Positions 14,161 to 21,015 of a DNA stretch of 21,205 bases are shown piece after piece. The stretch covers positions 1 to 21,205 of the forward strand of contig DNXB01000345.1 in NCBI GenBank assembly GCA_003506995.1, written 5' to 3'. A program made the translations under genes and the position numbers. Source of the stretch: Verrucomicrobiales bacterium (GTDB lineage: Bacteria; Verrucomicrobiota; Verrucomicrobiia; Verrucomicrobiales; Verrucomicrobiaceae). The stretch's first letter is position 1. Each line of letters starts with the position of its first letter. Under the pieces are notes generated by a model. The model had not been told where the DNA came from, did not search any database, and worked only from the letters and a program-made list of their open reading frames with translations.

Positions 14161-15554
14161 GGCGGTGATTTGAGCGCGTAGAGGTCTTTCAACGTGTGAA
14201 CGCGGACGCCGGGCAGCTTGGCGCTGGATTTGACGGAGCGGACGAACAGGCGGCGGCTGATGGTGGCGTTGCGTTTGTTGGGATAGAGCGGGATTTTGGA
14301 CTCCAGTTCGTCGGCGAGCGGTTTGATGGAAGTGATGTCCTTCCATTTGCACTCGCCGAGGTCGGTCCAGCCGTCCTGGCGCACACCAACGACATCAATC
14401 TGCGTGTTTTTATCCCAATACTCGCCGCATTCGAAGACGGCGCGGACGTTTTCGGCCTGGTAGATCATGGGCAGGCATTCGCGGCAGAGGCGCTCGAAGC
14501 AGCGGCCGAAGTAGGCGTCGAGTTCGGGCTTGATGATCTCGGTGAAGCCCTGCTTCGGGCCGAGCAGCCGCAGCGTGCTCTGATGCGGAAAGAGGAAGCG
14601 GAACCAGAAGCGCAGGAAGGGATCGTCGAGCGCGTAGCGCACGGTGCGCACGCCGGGTTTGTCCTCGGTGAGCGGGTAGCGGCGCTGGACGTAGCCGAGA
14701 TCGACGAGGGTGCTGAGGTGGTAGTTCAAGCCGCGCACGTCGATGCCGGTGGTGCTGGAAAGCTGCGCGGGGGCGGTCTTTCCCTGCGCGAGCGCCATGA
14801 GCACGGCGTGGTAAGGCATGAGGTCGCGCAATTCCTCACGCAGGAGGAATTCCGGCTCGCGGAAGAGCACGGAAATCTCGTCGAGGACGCGGGCGATGAT
14901 GTTTTGCTCGATGGAGAGCTTTTCATCGAAGGCGAGGAGGTACATCGGGATGCCGCCGCAGATGGCGTAGGCTTTGGCGTGGTCGATGACGGACCAGCGC
15001 GGATGAAACTCGGCGGCTTCGAGGTGGTTGAAGGGCCGCAGCAGGATCTGCCCAGTGCGGCGGCCGAAGAGCGGGCTTTTCTTTCCCAGCACCTCGCGCT
15101 CCATGAAGCCGAGGTAGGAGCCGCAGAGGATGAGCATGACGCGGCCGGACTTGGCCCAATGGCGGTCCCACAGCTCCTGGATGACGGAGGGCAGCTCGGT
15201 CGCGCCCTCGGCCATCCACTGGAACTCGTCGAGGGCGAGGATGAGCTTCTGTTTGCCGGTGTGGCGCTTCACGACGAGGTCCAGCGCCTCGCGCCAGCCG
15301 CTCACGCGGGCCTGGGCGAGCAGCGGCTCATTGAGCGCACGCGCGGCGGTTTCGAGGAACTCGGTGATCTGCGTCTCACCGGGGGCGCGTTTGCCGACGA
15401 AGTAGATGCCGGGCTTCTTCTCCATGAAGTGAACGATCATCTCGCTCTTGCCGACGCGTCGGCGGCCATAGACGGGCAGGAACACGGAATCCGGCCCGCG
15501 CCACATGGCGTCGAGCGCGGCGATCTCACGATGGCGGCCCCGGAAGTCGATCAT
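14157..15554 (-). CDS. ATPase of the archaeal-type AAA/DUF234 family with PD-(D/E)XK-like C-terminus
   Basis: A 465-residue protein. The ATPase domain begins FRGRHREIAAL and has Walker A VYGRRRVGKSEM (28-39), Walker B LILALDEFQW (104-113) and the sensor-like LILCGSYLGFMERE (141-154). A winged helix follows (about 240-300; GLNYHLSTLVDLGYVQRR). The C-terminal DUF234-type domain starts near DDPFLRFWFRF (310-320) and carries IDVVG (386-390) with LGECKW (399-404), the D...ExK arrangement of a PD-(D/E)XK nuclease fold. Family roles are poorly known. The last 4 bases overlap the alcohol dehydrogenase start (ATGA). The ATG is 5 bases after a near-consensus -10 box, so the message is probably leaderless. 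What the enzyme does for its metabolic neighbours is unclear. Confidence 0.88.
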   Translation of the reverse strand: MIDFRGRHREIAALDAMWRGPDSVFLPVYGRRRVGKSEMIVHFMEKKPGIYFVGKRAPGETQITEFLETAARALNEPLLAQARVSGWREALDLVVKRHTGKQKLILALDEFQWMAEGATELPSVIQELWDRHWAKSGRVMLILCGSYLGFMEREVLGKKSPLFGRRTGQILLRPFNHLEAAEFHPRWSVIDHAKAYAICGGIPMYLLAFDEKLSIEQNIIARVLDEISVLFREPEFLLREELRDLMPYHAVLMALAQGKTAPAQLSSTTGIDVRGLNYHLSTLVDLGYVQRRYPLTEDKPGVRTVRYALDDPFLRFWFRFLFPHQSTLRLLGPKQGFTEIIKPELDAYFGRCFERLCRECLPMIYQAENVRAVFECGEYWDKNTQIDVVGVRQDGWTDLGECKWKDITSIKPLADELESKIPLYPNKRNATISRRLFVRSVKSSAKLPGVRVHTLKDLYALKSPP

Positions 15555-15559
15555 GTCTG

Positions 15560-15589
15560 AGTATAGGTCATCAAAACATGTTTTGTCAA
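15560..15589 (-). promoter_or_regulatory. Sigma-70-type promoter for the ATPase operon, leaderless start
   Basis: On the minus strand a perfect -35 TTGACA (15584-15589), an 18-base spacer and a -10 TATACT (15560-15565, 5 of 6 consensus) lie directly before the ATPase ATG (15554-15552). Only five bases separate the -10 box from the ATG, so the expected transcription start falls on or next to the A of the start codon. The -35 and the spacer lie inside the two palindromes at 15572-15600. Confidence 0.72.
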
Positions 15590-15605
15590 AACGTGTTTTG
15601 ATGAC
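15567..15605. promoter_or_regulatory. Two tandem palindromic operator-like sites over the ATPase promoter
   Basis: Site A, CAAAACATGTTTTG (15572-15585), is a perfect 14-bp palindrome. Site B, CAAAACGTGTTTTG (15587-15600), differs at one base. They are 15 bp apart and flanked by GTCAT and ATGAC, so the whole 39 bp forms a 19-bp inverted repeat with one mismatch and a single-base centre. Site A covers the promoter spacer and site B extends upstream from the -35 box, the placement expected for repressor sites. The regulator is not identified; the winged-helix ATPase itself is one candidate, by inference only. Confidence 0.65.
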
Positions 15606-15621
15606 TTTGGATGATCTGGCT

Positions 15622-16833
15622 TTATCGGCCCAGCGTCATGACGCATTCGAGATGCTTGGTCTGCGGGAACAGATCAAATGGCTGCACGGTGCCGAGCTGG
15701 TAGCCGGCCTCGGTGAAGAGAACGAGGTCGCGCATCTGCGTGGCGGGATTGCAGGAGACATAGACGACGCCTTTGGGGCCGAAGGCGAAGAGCTGCTGCA
15801 AGAACTCGGGGCTGCAACCAGCGCGCGGCGGGTCGATGAGCACGACGGTGTCGGCTCCGGCATGCAGCACGTCTTTGAAGACATGCTGCGCATCGGCGGC
15901 GATGAAGCGGCAGTTCGTCAGCGCATTGAGTTCGGCGTTGTGCGCGGCTTTTTTGACAGCGCTTTCGGAGATCTCGACGCCGATGACCTGGTCGAAGTCG
16001 CGGGCGGCGCTGATGGCGAAGAGGCCGCTGCCGCAGTAGGCATCGACGAGATGCTTCGCGCCGGTGGCTTTGGCCTCGTCGATGGCGTGGCGGACGAACT
16101 TGGGCAAAATGAAGGGATTGTTTTGGAAGAAGTCGCCGGCCTGGAACTCGAAGCGGATGCCATCCACGTCTTCAATGGCGATTTCATCGCTGCGGGTGAG
16201 CACGCCGTTCTGCGCGGCACGCATGAGCAGCGTGGCACCGTTCTTGAAGGTGTCGGAGTTCGCTCGGGCACGTTCGCGCACGGCGGCCAGCTGCGCGTTC
16301 AGCTCGGGCATGGCGATGGGGCAGTGCTCGACATCGACCATGGCGTTGCGCGTGCGGGCGCGGAGGAAACCGATGGCGCCGATGCCGCCGCTTTTCGGGC
16401 GATGGAAGTGCGGCGTGATCTTGGAGCGGTAGCCGTATTCGACGGGCGAGGGGATGACCTCGCGCACAGGATGCTCGATCTTCGCCATGTGCTTCAGCAG
16501 CTCGGCGACCTGGCGCTGCTTTGACTGAAGCTGCTCGGCATACGCGAGATGCTGATACTGGCAGCCGCCGCACTGGCCGAAGAGCTTGCATTGGGGCGCG
16601 ACGCGATTCGGCGCTGGCTCCAGCACCTCGATGAGATCGGCCTCGCTGTAGTTCTTGTGATTGCGGAAGACACGACACTTTACCAGCTCACCGGCGAGCG
16701 TGAAGGGCACGAAGACGACCCAGCCATCGACTCGGGCGACACCAGCGCCCTCGTTGGTGAGATTGTCGATCCTGACGTCGAGCTCCTGATGATACGCGAA
16801 GGGATGCGGATTGAATTTGCGCGGCGGTTCCAT
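15622..16833 (-). CDS. rlmD: RNA uracil-C5 methyltransferase, TRAM and [4Fe-4S] type (RlmD/RlmC-like)
   Basis: A 403-residue enzyme of the TrmA/RlmC/RlmD family, which methylates C5 of a uridine in 23S rRNA (or tRNA) with SAM. The N-terminal TRAM domain (about 15-75) contains LTNEGAGVARVDGWVVFVP. Four cysteines for an iron-sulphur cluster are in place: C82, C88, C91 (CKLFGQCGGC) and C171 (EHCPIA). The methyltransferase domain has VDAYCGSGLFAI (263-274), VEISESAV, LIDPPRAG (332-339) and VSCNPAT (359-365), where C361 is the catalytic nucleophile. The frame is open to 17109, but those residues lie inside the LolA-like gene, so the ATG 8 bp after its stop is chosen. RlmD is the best guess; RlmC/RlmCD specificity cannot be excluded. 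Confidence 0.9.
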   Translation of the reverse strand: MEPPRKFNPHPFAYHQELDVRIDNLTNEGAGVARVDGWVVFVPFTLAGELVKCRVFRNHKNYSEADLIEVLEPAPNRVAPQCKLFGQCGGCQYQHLAYAEQLQSKQRQVAELLKHMAKIEHPVREVIPSPVEYGYRSKITPHFHRPKSGGIGAIGFLRARTRNAMVDVEHCPIAMPELNAQLAAVRERARANSDTFKNGATLLMRAAQNGVLTRSDEIAIEDVDGIRFEFQAGDFFQNNPFILPKFVRHAIDEAKATGAKHLVDAYCGSGLFAISAARDFDQVIGVEISESAVKKAAHNAELNALTNCRFIAADAQHVFKDVLHAGADTVVLIDPPRAGCSPEFLQQLFAFGPKGVVYVSCNPATQMRDLVLFTEAGYQLGTVQPFDLFPQTKHLECVMTLGR

Positions 16834-16841
16834 GCGGCGCG

Positions 16842-17537
16842 TCACTTCTTCTCCGGGTTTTCCATGATCATATAGGTGCGGCCTTTGACGTCGCCGTTGA
16901 GGGGATTGATCGTCTCGATCTTCAATTCCTTGAGCACGGTGGCTTTGTCCACTTTCTGCACCTTGGTGACCTGATAGCGCTTCACGACCTTGCTGTTGCG
17001 GTCGTAGGCCTCCATTTTCGCCGCACCGCCGCTGCCCTGATGCACATAGATGTCCACGACATAGTACGGACCGTCTTTCCCAGGATTGGTGACGCGCACG
17101 ATCCAGCACTTCTGTCCGCTGACACGGCCCTCGCCCATCAACTGCGGACGCGGCCAGTAGAGGAAGCGCAGGGAGAGATCCTCATAATTGAAGGCCATGC
17201 CGCGCACGCTTGCGCTGTATTGGTTGCCTTGAACCTGCGAGGTGCCGCCGGCGCGCACCTGATAGAGCGTGGCCGGCGTGGTGTTCAGGTCGAGGTGAAC
17301 GATCTCCTTCGGCTCGTTGGTGAAAAGAAAACGCATGACCTGGTTCTCCATCGTCAGGGTCAGCGGCTCGGTGCGGCCTGTGGCGTCGTCGCGCAGATGG
17401 CCATTCATCTTGTGGTTTTGCAGGGCGTAGCTGAGGCGCACGATGCGGAGGATTTCCTCGGCGGTTTTCGGCTGGGCGTCCTGAGCATGCAGCATGGCGG
17501 AGGCCAGCAGGGGCAGAAGGATAAGAAGACGTTTCAT
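16842..17537 (-). CDS. LolA-like outer membrane lipoprotein-sorting family protein, exported
   Basis: A 231-residue protein with a signal peptide (MKRLLILLPLLASAMLHA) and a body resembling the LolA-like family (outer membrane lipoprotein-sorting protein): alternating beta strands, WIVRVTNPGKDGPYYVVDIYVHQGSGGAAKMEAYDRNSKVVKRYQ followed by VTKVQKV and VLKELKIETINPLNG. Such proteins are thought to bind lipid or lipoprotein in the periplasm, although the precise role of this branch is not established. An in-frame ATG at 17570 would add 11 residues (MSKRRLLSSTL); it is preceded by GCCGCC like several other starts here, so it remains possible, but it would leave only 35 bp to the divergent gene. 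The RNA methyltransferase begins 8 bp after the stop. Confidence 0.82.
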   Translation of the reverse strand: MKRLLILLPLLASAMLHAQDAQPKTAEEILRIVRLSYALQNHKMNGHLRDDATGRTEPLTLTMENQVMRFLFTNEPKEIVHLDLNTTPATLYQVRAGGTSQVQGNQYSASVRGMAFNYEDLSLRFLYWPRPQLMGEGRVSGQKCWIVRVTNPGKDGPYYVVDIYVHQGSGGAAKMEAYDRNSKVVKRYQVTKVQKVDKATVLKELKIETINPLNGDVKGRTYMIMENPEKK

Positions 17538-17563
17538 GAGGGTGGAGGAAAGGAGACGGCGCT

Positions 17564-17591
17564 TTGACATGGCGGCAGCCGCCTCTATTCA
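17564..17591 (+). promoter_or_regulatory. Possible promoter of the GT39-like gene
   Basis: A perfect TTGACA (17564-17569) is followed after 16 bases by TATTCA (17586-17591), a weak -10. The ATG is at 17606, giving a leader of only a few bases. It lies in the 68-bp gap shared with the divergent LolA-like gene. The -10 match is poor, so this is tentative. Confidence 0.4.
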
Positions 17592-17605
17592 ATGCCGCAA
17601 CCACC

Positions 17606-19033
17606 ATGCAGCGCCAGCGCTTTCTCTTTGCCGCCCTGGGCCTGCTCACGCTCTGGCGCTGGGCGCTGCTGCCGACGCTGGAACTCGCGCCGGACGAGGC
17701 GCTCGCGGTTTTTCGTGTGAAACACGGACATTGGGGCGGATTTCCCGAGATGGGGCCGCTGGTGCCGTTGTTCGCGAGGCTGGGCATGCTGATTGGCGGT
17801 AATGGCGAATTCGGAGTGCGTTTCTTTGCGCCGTTGCTCGCGCTGGCGGCCTCGCTGGCCGTGTGGCGGCTGATGCGGAGCTTGTTTGATGCGCAGATCG
17901 CCGGATGGGCGGTGGTGATCGTGAATGTGCTGCCGGCTTTCAATCTCGCCGCCGTCACGCTGACCTCGTCCACGGTGGTGTTTGCACTCGTACCGGCGGC
18001 GGCGCTGTGTTTGCGTGTCGCCTTGCTGCATGCGCATCCGCTGCACTGGGCCTGGTGGGCTGCTGCGGCGTGTGTTTTGGGCACCGCGCTGGCACAACCG
18101 CCGGCTCTGGGCGTGATGGCGGCTGTGGTGCTGGTGTTCGCATTGCCTGAGCGGCTGCGGCATCATCTGCATGCGAATGGGTTCCTGGTGATCGCTGGCT
18201 TTTGGAGTGCTGGGGTCGTGTGCTGGCTTTGGAATGGTGCGCATTGGGTTTGGCCGGAGTGGCGGCTGTTTCCGAATCTGTTCCGCTGGGCCGTCCTCGC
18301 CTCGCCGCTGCTTTTGGTGTTGTTCGTGCTCGCCACGAGGATCGCATGGGATCGCGTCACGCTGATGTCACAGCGCAGCCTGCCGCTGGCGATGCTGCTG
18401 CCGCTGGCGGCGATGGATTTGTTTTACGGGCCGAATCATCGCTGGCCGGACATGGGTGGCGCGGTGTGGATGATTTTCGCGGCCATGCTCCTCGCACATC
18501 GCGGCACGGTGCTCGGTGGCATCGCCAGCGAGGAGAAAATCAGCCTGCGTACCATCGCGCTCGTGCTCGCGGCACTGCAAAGCGCCTTCCTGCTGCAAAC
18601 CGACCTCCCGCGCACGCTGGGCCTAAAATGGCCGTTCTCGCGGCAAACGAACGCCAGCTCCGTTTACGCGCATTTCTTCACCGCTGATCCTGCCAAAGCC
18701 ATGCGCGGCTGGCGTGAGAGCGCGAAACTCATCTCCGCCGCGTTGAAGCAGGCCGATCACGATGACTCATGGTTCGTGATGGCGAATGGCTGGCGGCTCG
18801 CCGTCGAATTGGATCATTACCTCGGCCAAACCGAGCCGGTGAAGTCGATGGAAGATGATTTGAGCGGCATCAAAGGCCGTGGCGCGATCTTCGTCACCGA
18901 TGATCCCGCCGCCATCGCACCTCCCGAGTCGATCAAGGCGCGCTTCGGACGCTTTGAGGTGCTTTCCGTGGCCCGCGTCATGCATGCGGGCAACGAGGTG
19001 CGCTGGCTGAAAATCTTCGCTTGCCACAACTAG
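17606..19033 (+). CDS. GT39/ArnT-like polytopic membrane glycosyltransferase
   Basis: A 475-residue integral membrane protein with about 9-11 hydrophobic segments in the first 340 residues. The first loop has LELAPDEA (25-32); an acidic D-E pair here is the catalytic-site signature of GT-C enzymes of the ArnT/PMT (GT39) group, which transfer a sugar from a polyprenyl-phosphate carrier to lipid or protein on the outer face of the membrane. The last 130 residues form a soluble domain (SWFVMANGWRLAVELDHYLG... GAIFVTDDP) as in bacterial relatives. The DPM1-like GT2 gene begins 35 bp downstream on the same strand and could make the carrier-linked sugar. The upstream in-frame ATG-less extension to 17564 is not used. 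The acceptor is unknown. Confidence 0.85.
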   Translation: MQRQRFLFAALGLLTLWRWALLPTLELAPDEALAVFRVKHGHWGGFPEMGPLVPLFARLGMLIGGNGEFGVRFFAPLLALAASLAVWRLMRSLFDAQIAGWAVVIVNVLPAFNLAAVTLTSSTVVFALVPAAALCLRVALLHAHPLHWAWWAAAACVLGTALAQPPALGVMAAVVLVFALPERLRHHLHANGFLVIAGFWSAGVVCWLWNGAHWVWPEWRLFPNLFRWAVLASPLLLVLFVLATRIAWDRVTLMSQRSLPLAMLLPLAAMDLFYGPNHRWPDMGGAVWMIFAAMLLAHRGTVLGGIASEEKISLRTIALVLAALQSAFLLQTDLPRTLGLKWPFSRQTNASSVYAHFFTADPAKAMRGWRESAKLISAALKQADHDDSWFVMANGWRLAVELDHYLGQTEPVKSMEDDLSGIKGRGAIFVTDDPAAIAPPESIKARFGRFEVLSVARVMHAGNEVRWLKIFACHN

Positions 19034-19068
19034 CCTCCGCCCGACTTTTGCGCCCTTTTCGCCCGCCC

Positions 19069-19779
19069 ATGCCGTCCTCGCCCGCCATTTCCGTCGTCGT
19101 GCCTCTTTATAACGAGGAGGACAATGTCGTGGAAATGCAGCAGCAGATCGACGCCGCGATGGCCGGACGCGATTATGAACTCGTGCTCGTCGATGACGGC
19201 TCCAAGGACCAGACGCTGGCCCGCGTGCAGCGTGGCGACCGGGTGCGCGTGATCATCTTTGAAAAGAACAGCGGCCAGAGCGCCGCCATGCATGCCGGCA
19301 TCTACGGCGCGAAGGGCGATGTCATCGTCACGCTCGACGGTGATCTGCAAAACGATCCCGCCGACATCCCCGCCATGATCGCCAAGCTCGACGAAGGCTT
19401 CGACCTCGTCTGCGGCTATCGCGCGAAGCGCAAGGACACGCCGTTCAAGCGCCTGCAGAGCCGCGTCGCCAACTTCGTGCGCTCACGTTTCGTCGGCGAT
19501 CATGTGCGCGACACCGGCTGCACCTTGAAAGTGATGCGCCGCGACTGCCGCGAGGCGCTGCTGCTCTTCAACGGCATGCATCGCTTCATTCCCGCGCTCA
19601 TCCGCAACATGGGCTGGCGTGTCACTGAGATGCCGGTGAATCACCGCCCGCGCATCCATGGCGTGAGCAAATACGGCTTCGGCAATCGTGCGTTGCGTGC
19701 CACGACGGACATGTTCGGCGTACGCTGGCTCAACAGCCGCCGCACCAGGTACACGATCAAGGAGGAGCGCAGGGCGTAG
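19069..19779 (+). CDS. GT2 family glycosyltransferase, DPM1-like (polyprenyl-phosphate sugar synthase)
   Basis: A 236-residue GT2 enzyme resembling dolichol-phosphate mannose synthase. Landmarks are ISVVVPLYNEEDNV (7-20), LVLVDDGSKDQT (38-49), FEKNSGQSAAMHAGI (64-78), the metal-binding TLDGDLQNDP (88-97), the acceptor-site DTGCTLKVMRRD (148-159) and the closing NHRPRIHGVSKYG (191-203). It ends soon after without the C-terminal membrane helices found in ArnC or GtrB, as in single-domain DPM1 enzymes. It would load a nucleotide-activated sugar onto a polyprenyl phosphate for use by the GT39-like enzyme just upstream. An in-frame TTG start at 19021 overlaps the previous gene; the ATG at 19069 fits the family N-terminus. 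Confidence 0.88.
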   Translation: MPSSPAISVVVPLYNEEDNVVEMQQQIDAAMAGRDYELVLVDDGSKDQTLARVQRGDRVRVIIFEKNSGQSAAMHAGIYGAKGDVIVTLDGDLQNDPADIPAMIAKLDEGFDLVCGYRAKRKDTPFKRLQSRVANFVRSRFVGDHVRDTGCTLKVMRRDCREALLLFNGMHRFIPALIRNMGWRVTEMPVNHRPRIHGVSKYGFGNRALRATTDMFGVRWLNSRRTRYTIKEERRA

Positions 19780-20046
19780 AGCAAAGGGCAAAGAGACACC
19801 GCGCTTTCGAGCGCAGCACTCGTGCTCCTACTCGTCCTCGATCACAGCGCATGATCGCGATGCCATCGTTCGAGCAACCATGAAGTTGCCGCTGCATTGG
19901 CTTGGCCGTGCTGGGTGCAGTCGAAGCGATTTGATCGAGGACGAGTAGGAGTAGGAGGACGAGTAGGATTGGCCGCTTGGCGGCCCTGCGCGTTTTCCAC
20001 CTTGACCATCACACACGCCCGCGTGCATCCTGTGACACACACACGG
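19780..20046. other. 267-bp intergenic region with hairpins and a MITE-like element
   Basis: No convincing gene. Soon after the GT2 stop is a small hairpin GCGCT-TTCG-AGCGC (19801-19814) with a stable tetraloop but no T run. The 127-bp inverted-repeat element follows (19825-19951). From 19952 to 20046 I see a 14-bp direct repeat, GAGGACGAGTAGGA, at 19937-19950 and 19955-19968, and then the untranslated front of the last gene without a clear promoter. Confidence 0.6.
19825..19951. repeat. 127-bp element with perfect 20-bp terminal inverted repeats
   Basis: The ends 19825-19844 and 19932-19951 are exact inverted copies of 20 bp (CTCCTACTCGTCCTCGATCA and its complement), with 87 bp between them and no transposase. 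The layout is that of a MITE or similar non-autonomous element. The right end is followed by a second partial copy of its own motif (GAGGACGAGTAGGA at 19955-19968). I see no clear target-site duplication. On the minus strand an open frame runs out through the element, which could generate artefactual gene calls. Confidence 0.75.
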
Positions 20047-21015
20047 ATGAACCTGCGCGAACAACTGCGACACCTGCTCCCCGAAATCCTGCCGGACGAT
20101 CCGGCGGAGGCCATCAAGGGCACCGAGCTCATTCGTCTCGTGCGTCATCGCCTCGGCGAAGGCTACAGCGACGCCACACTGCGCTATCACTTCTCCATCC
20201 TCAGCTACGATCCCACCTCGCCCATCGCGAAGGTCGATCAGGGCCAGGGCTACTACCGCCGTCAGAAAAAAACCGCCGGGCTGAACGGCGTCACGCGCCC
20301 CAGCCTCTTCGATGAGGAGGGCGACAGCGACCAGTGCTGGTCGCGCTTCCTGCGCATGGTCGCCATTTACGAGCGCCTCAGCCTCCAGCGCTCGCGCTAT
20401 CCCTTCCTGCTGAACCGCAACAGCAGCGGCGCCCCCAGCATGGAGGGCGAGTGGGACATCCCCGACCTCGTCGTCGCCGACTGGGATCTCGACGCCGGCA
20501 GCGACGACGCTCCGCGTTTCGATGCCTCCATGCTCGATCTCCGCCGTCATCTCGGCGGCCCCGAGGTCGGCATCACCGGCGTGCAGTTGAAGCTCAGCGT
20601 CTCGCTCGAAACCTTCAGCGCCGACTTCTTCCAGGCCCTCAGCGCCACCCGCTGGACGCTGCAAAGCGAGATCGTCATCGCCGAAGGCCTCAACGACGAG
20701 GCGCTCGTCGATGCGCTGCGCAGCCTCGGCCATCAGTTCGGCGTCGGCATCAGCAGCCTCGGCATCCAGCTCACACAGCTCGATGAACTGCCTTCCGCCA
20801 AAGAAATCCGCGCCATGAGCGCCGCCGAGTTCGAGGCCGTGCAGAACCTGCTGCGCATCCAAAAAATCACCCTGCCCACGCCCCGTCACAACATCGACTG
20901 GCCCGCGCTCAACGCCCTGCGCAAAAAGCACGACTCCGTCGCCGACCTCGTCCGCTGGCTCTCTGATTGTCTCGCGAAGCGCCAGCCGGAGTGGGTGGGT
21001 GGTGCGGTGAGATAA
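20047..21015 (+). CDS. Winged-helix protein with PD-(D/E)XK-like nuclease core, function unknown
   Basis: A 322-residue protein. The N-terminus (about 1-70) looks like a winged helix: GTELIRLVRHRLGEGYSDATLRYHFSILSYD, then IAKVDQGQGYY as the wing. The middle and C-terminal part resembles the restriction-endonuclease-like domain of COG2958/HrgA-type proteins: WDIPDLVVADWD (136-147), VQLKLSVS (179-186), FFQALSATRWTLQSEIVIAE (194-213) and FGVGISSLGI (231-240). The expected D...ExK core reads D140...Q180-x-K182, with glutamine in place of the acidic residue. It may be a nuclease of the restriction or defence type or an inactive DNA-binding relative. The frame is open from 19897, but that part runs through repeat-flanking sequence. 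No methyltransferase partner is visible. Confidence 0.75.
   Translation: MNLREQLRHLLPEILPDDPAEAIKGTELIRLVRHRLGEGYSDATLRYHFSILSYDPTSPIAKVDQGQGYYRRQKKTAGLNGVTRPSLFDEEGDSDQCWSRFLRMVAIYERLSLQRSRYPFLLNRNSSGAPSMEGEWDIPDLVVADWDLDAGSDDAPRFDASMLDLRRHLGGPEVGITGVQLKLSVSLETFSADFFQALSATRWTLQSEIVIAEGLNDEALVDALRSLGHQFGVGISSLGIQLTQLDELPSAKEIRAMSAAEFEAVQNLLRIQKITLPTPRHNIDWPALNALRKKHDSVADLVRWLSDCLAKRQPEWVGGAVR

Noticed and set aside
14161..14352. N-terminal extension of the alcohol dehydrogenase
   Set aside because: The 64 extra residues lie within the ATPase coding frame and are R/Q/H-rich; the Fe-ADH fold starts at MNRFEFATV.
14196..15560. Open frame of 454 codons on the plus strand
   Set aside because: Antisense of the ATPase, whose Walker motifs, winged helix and D...ExK core are clear; the plus-strand translation has none.
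19828..20931. Open frame of 367 codons on the minus strand
   Set aside because: Antisense of the winged-helix nuclease-like gene; its C-terminus is read through the inverted-repeat element.
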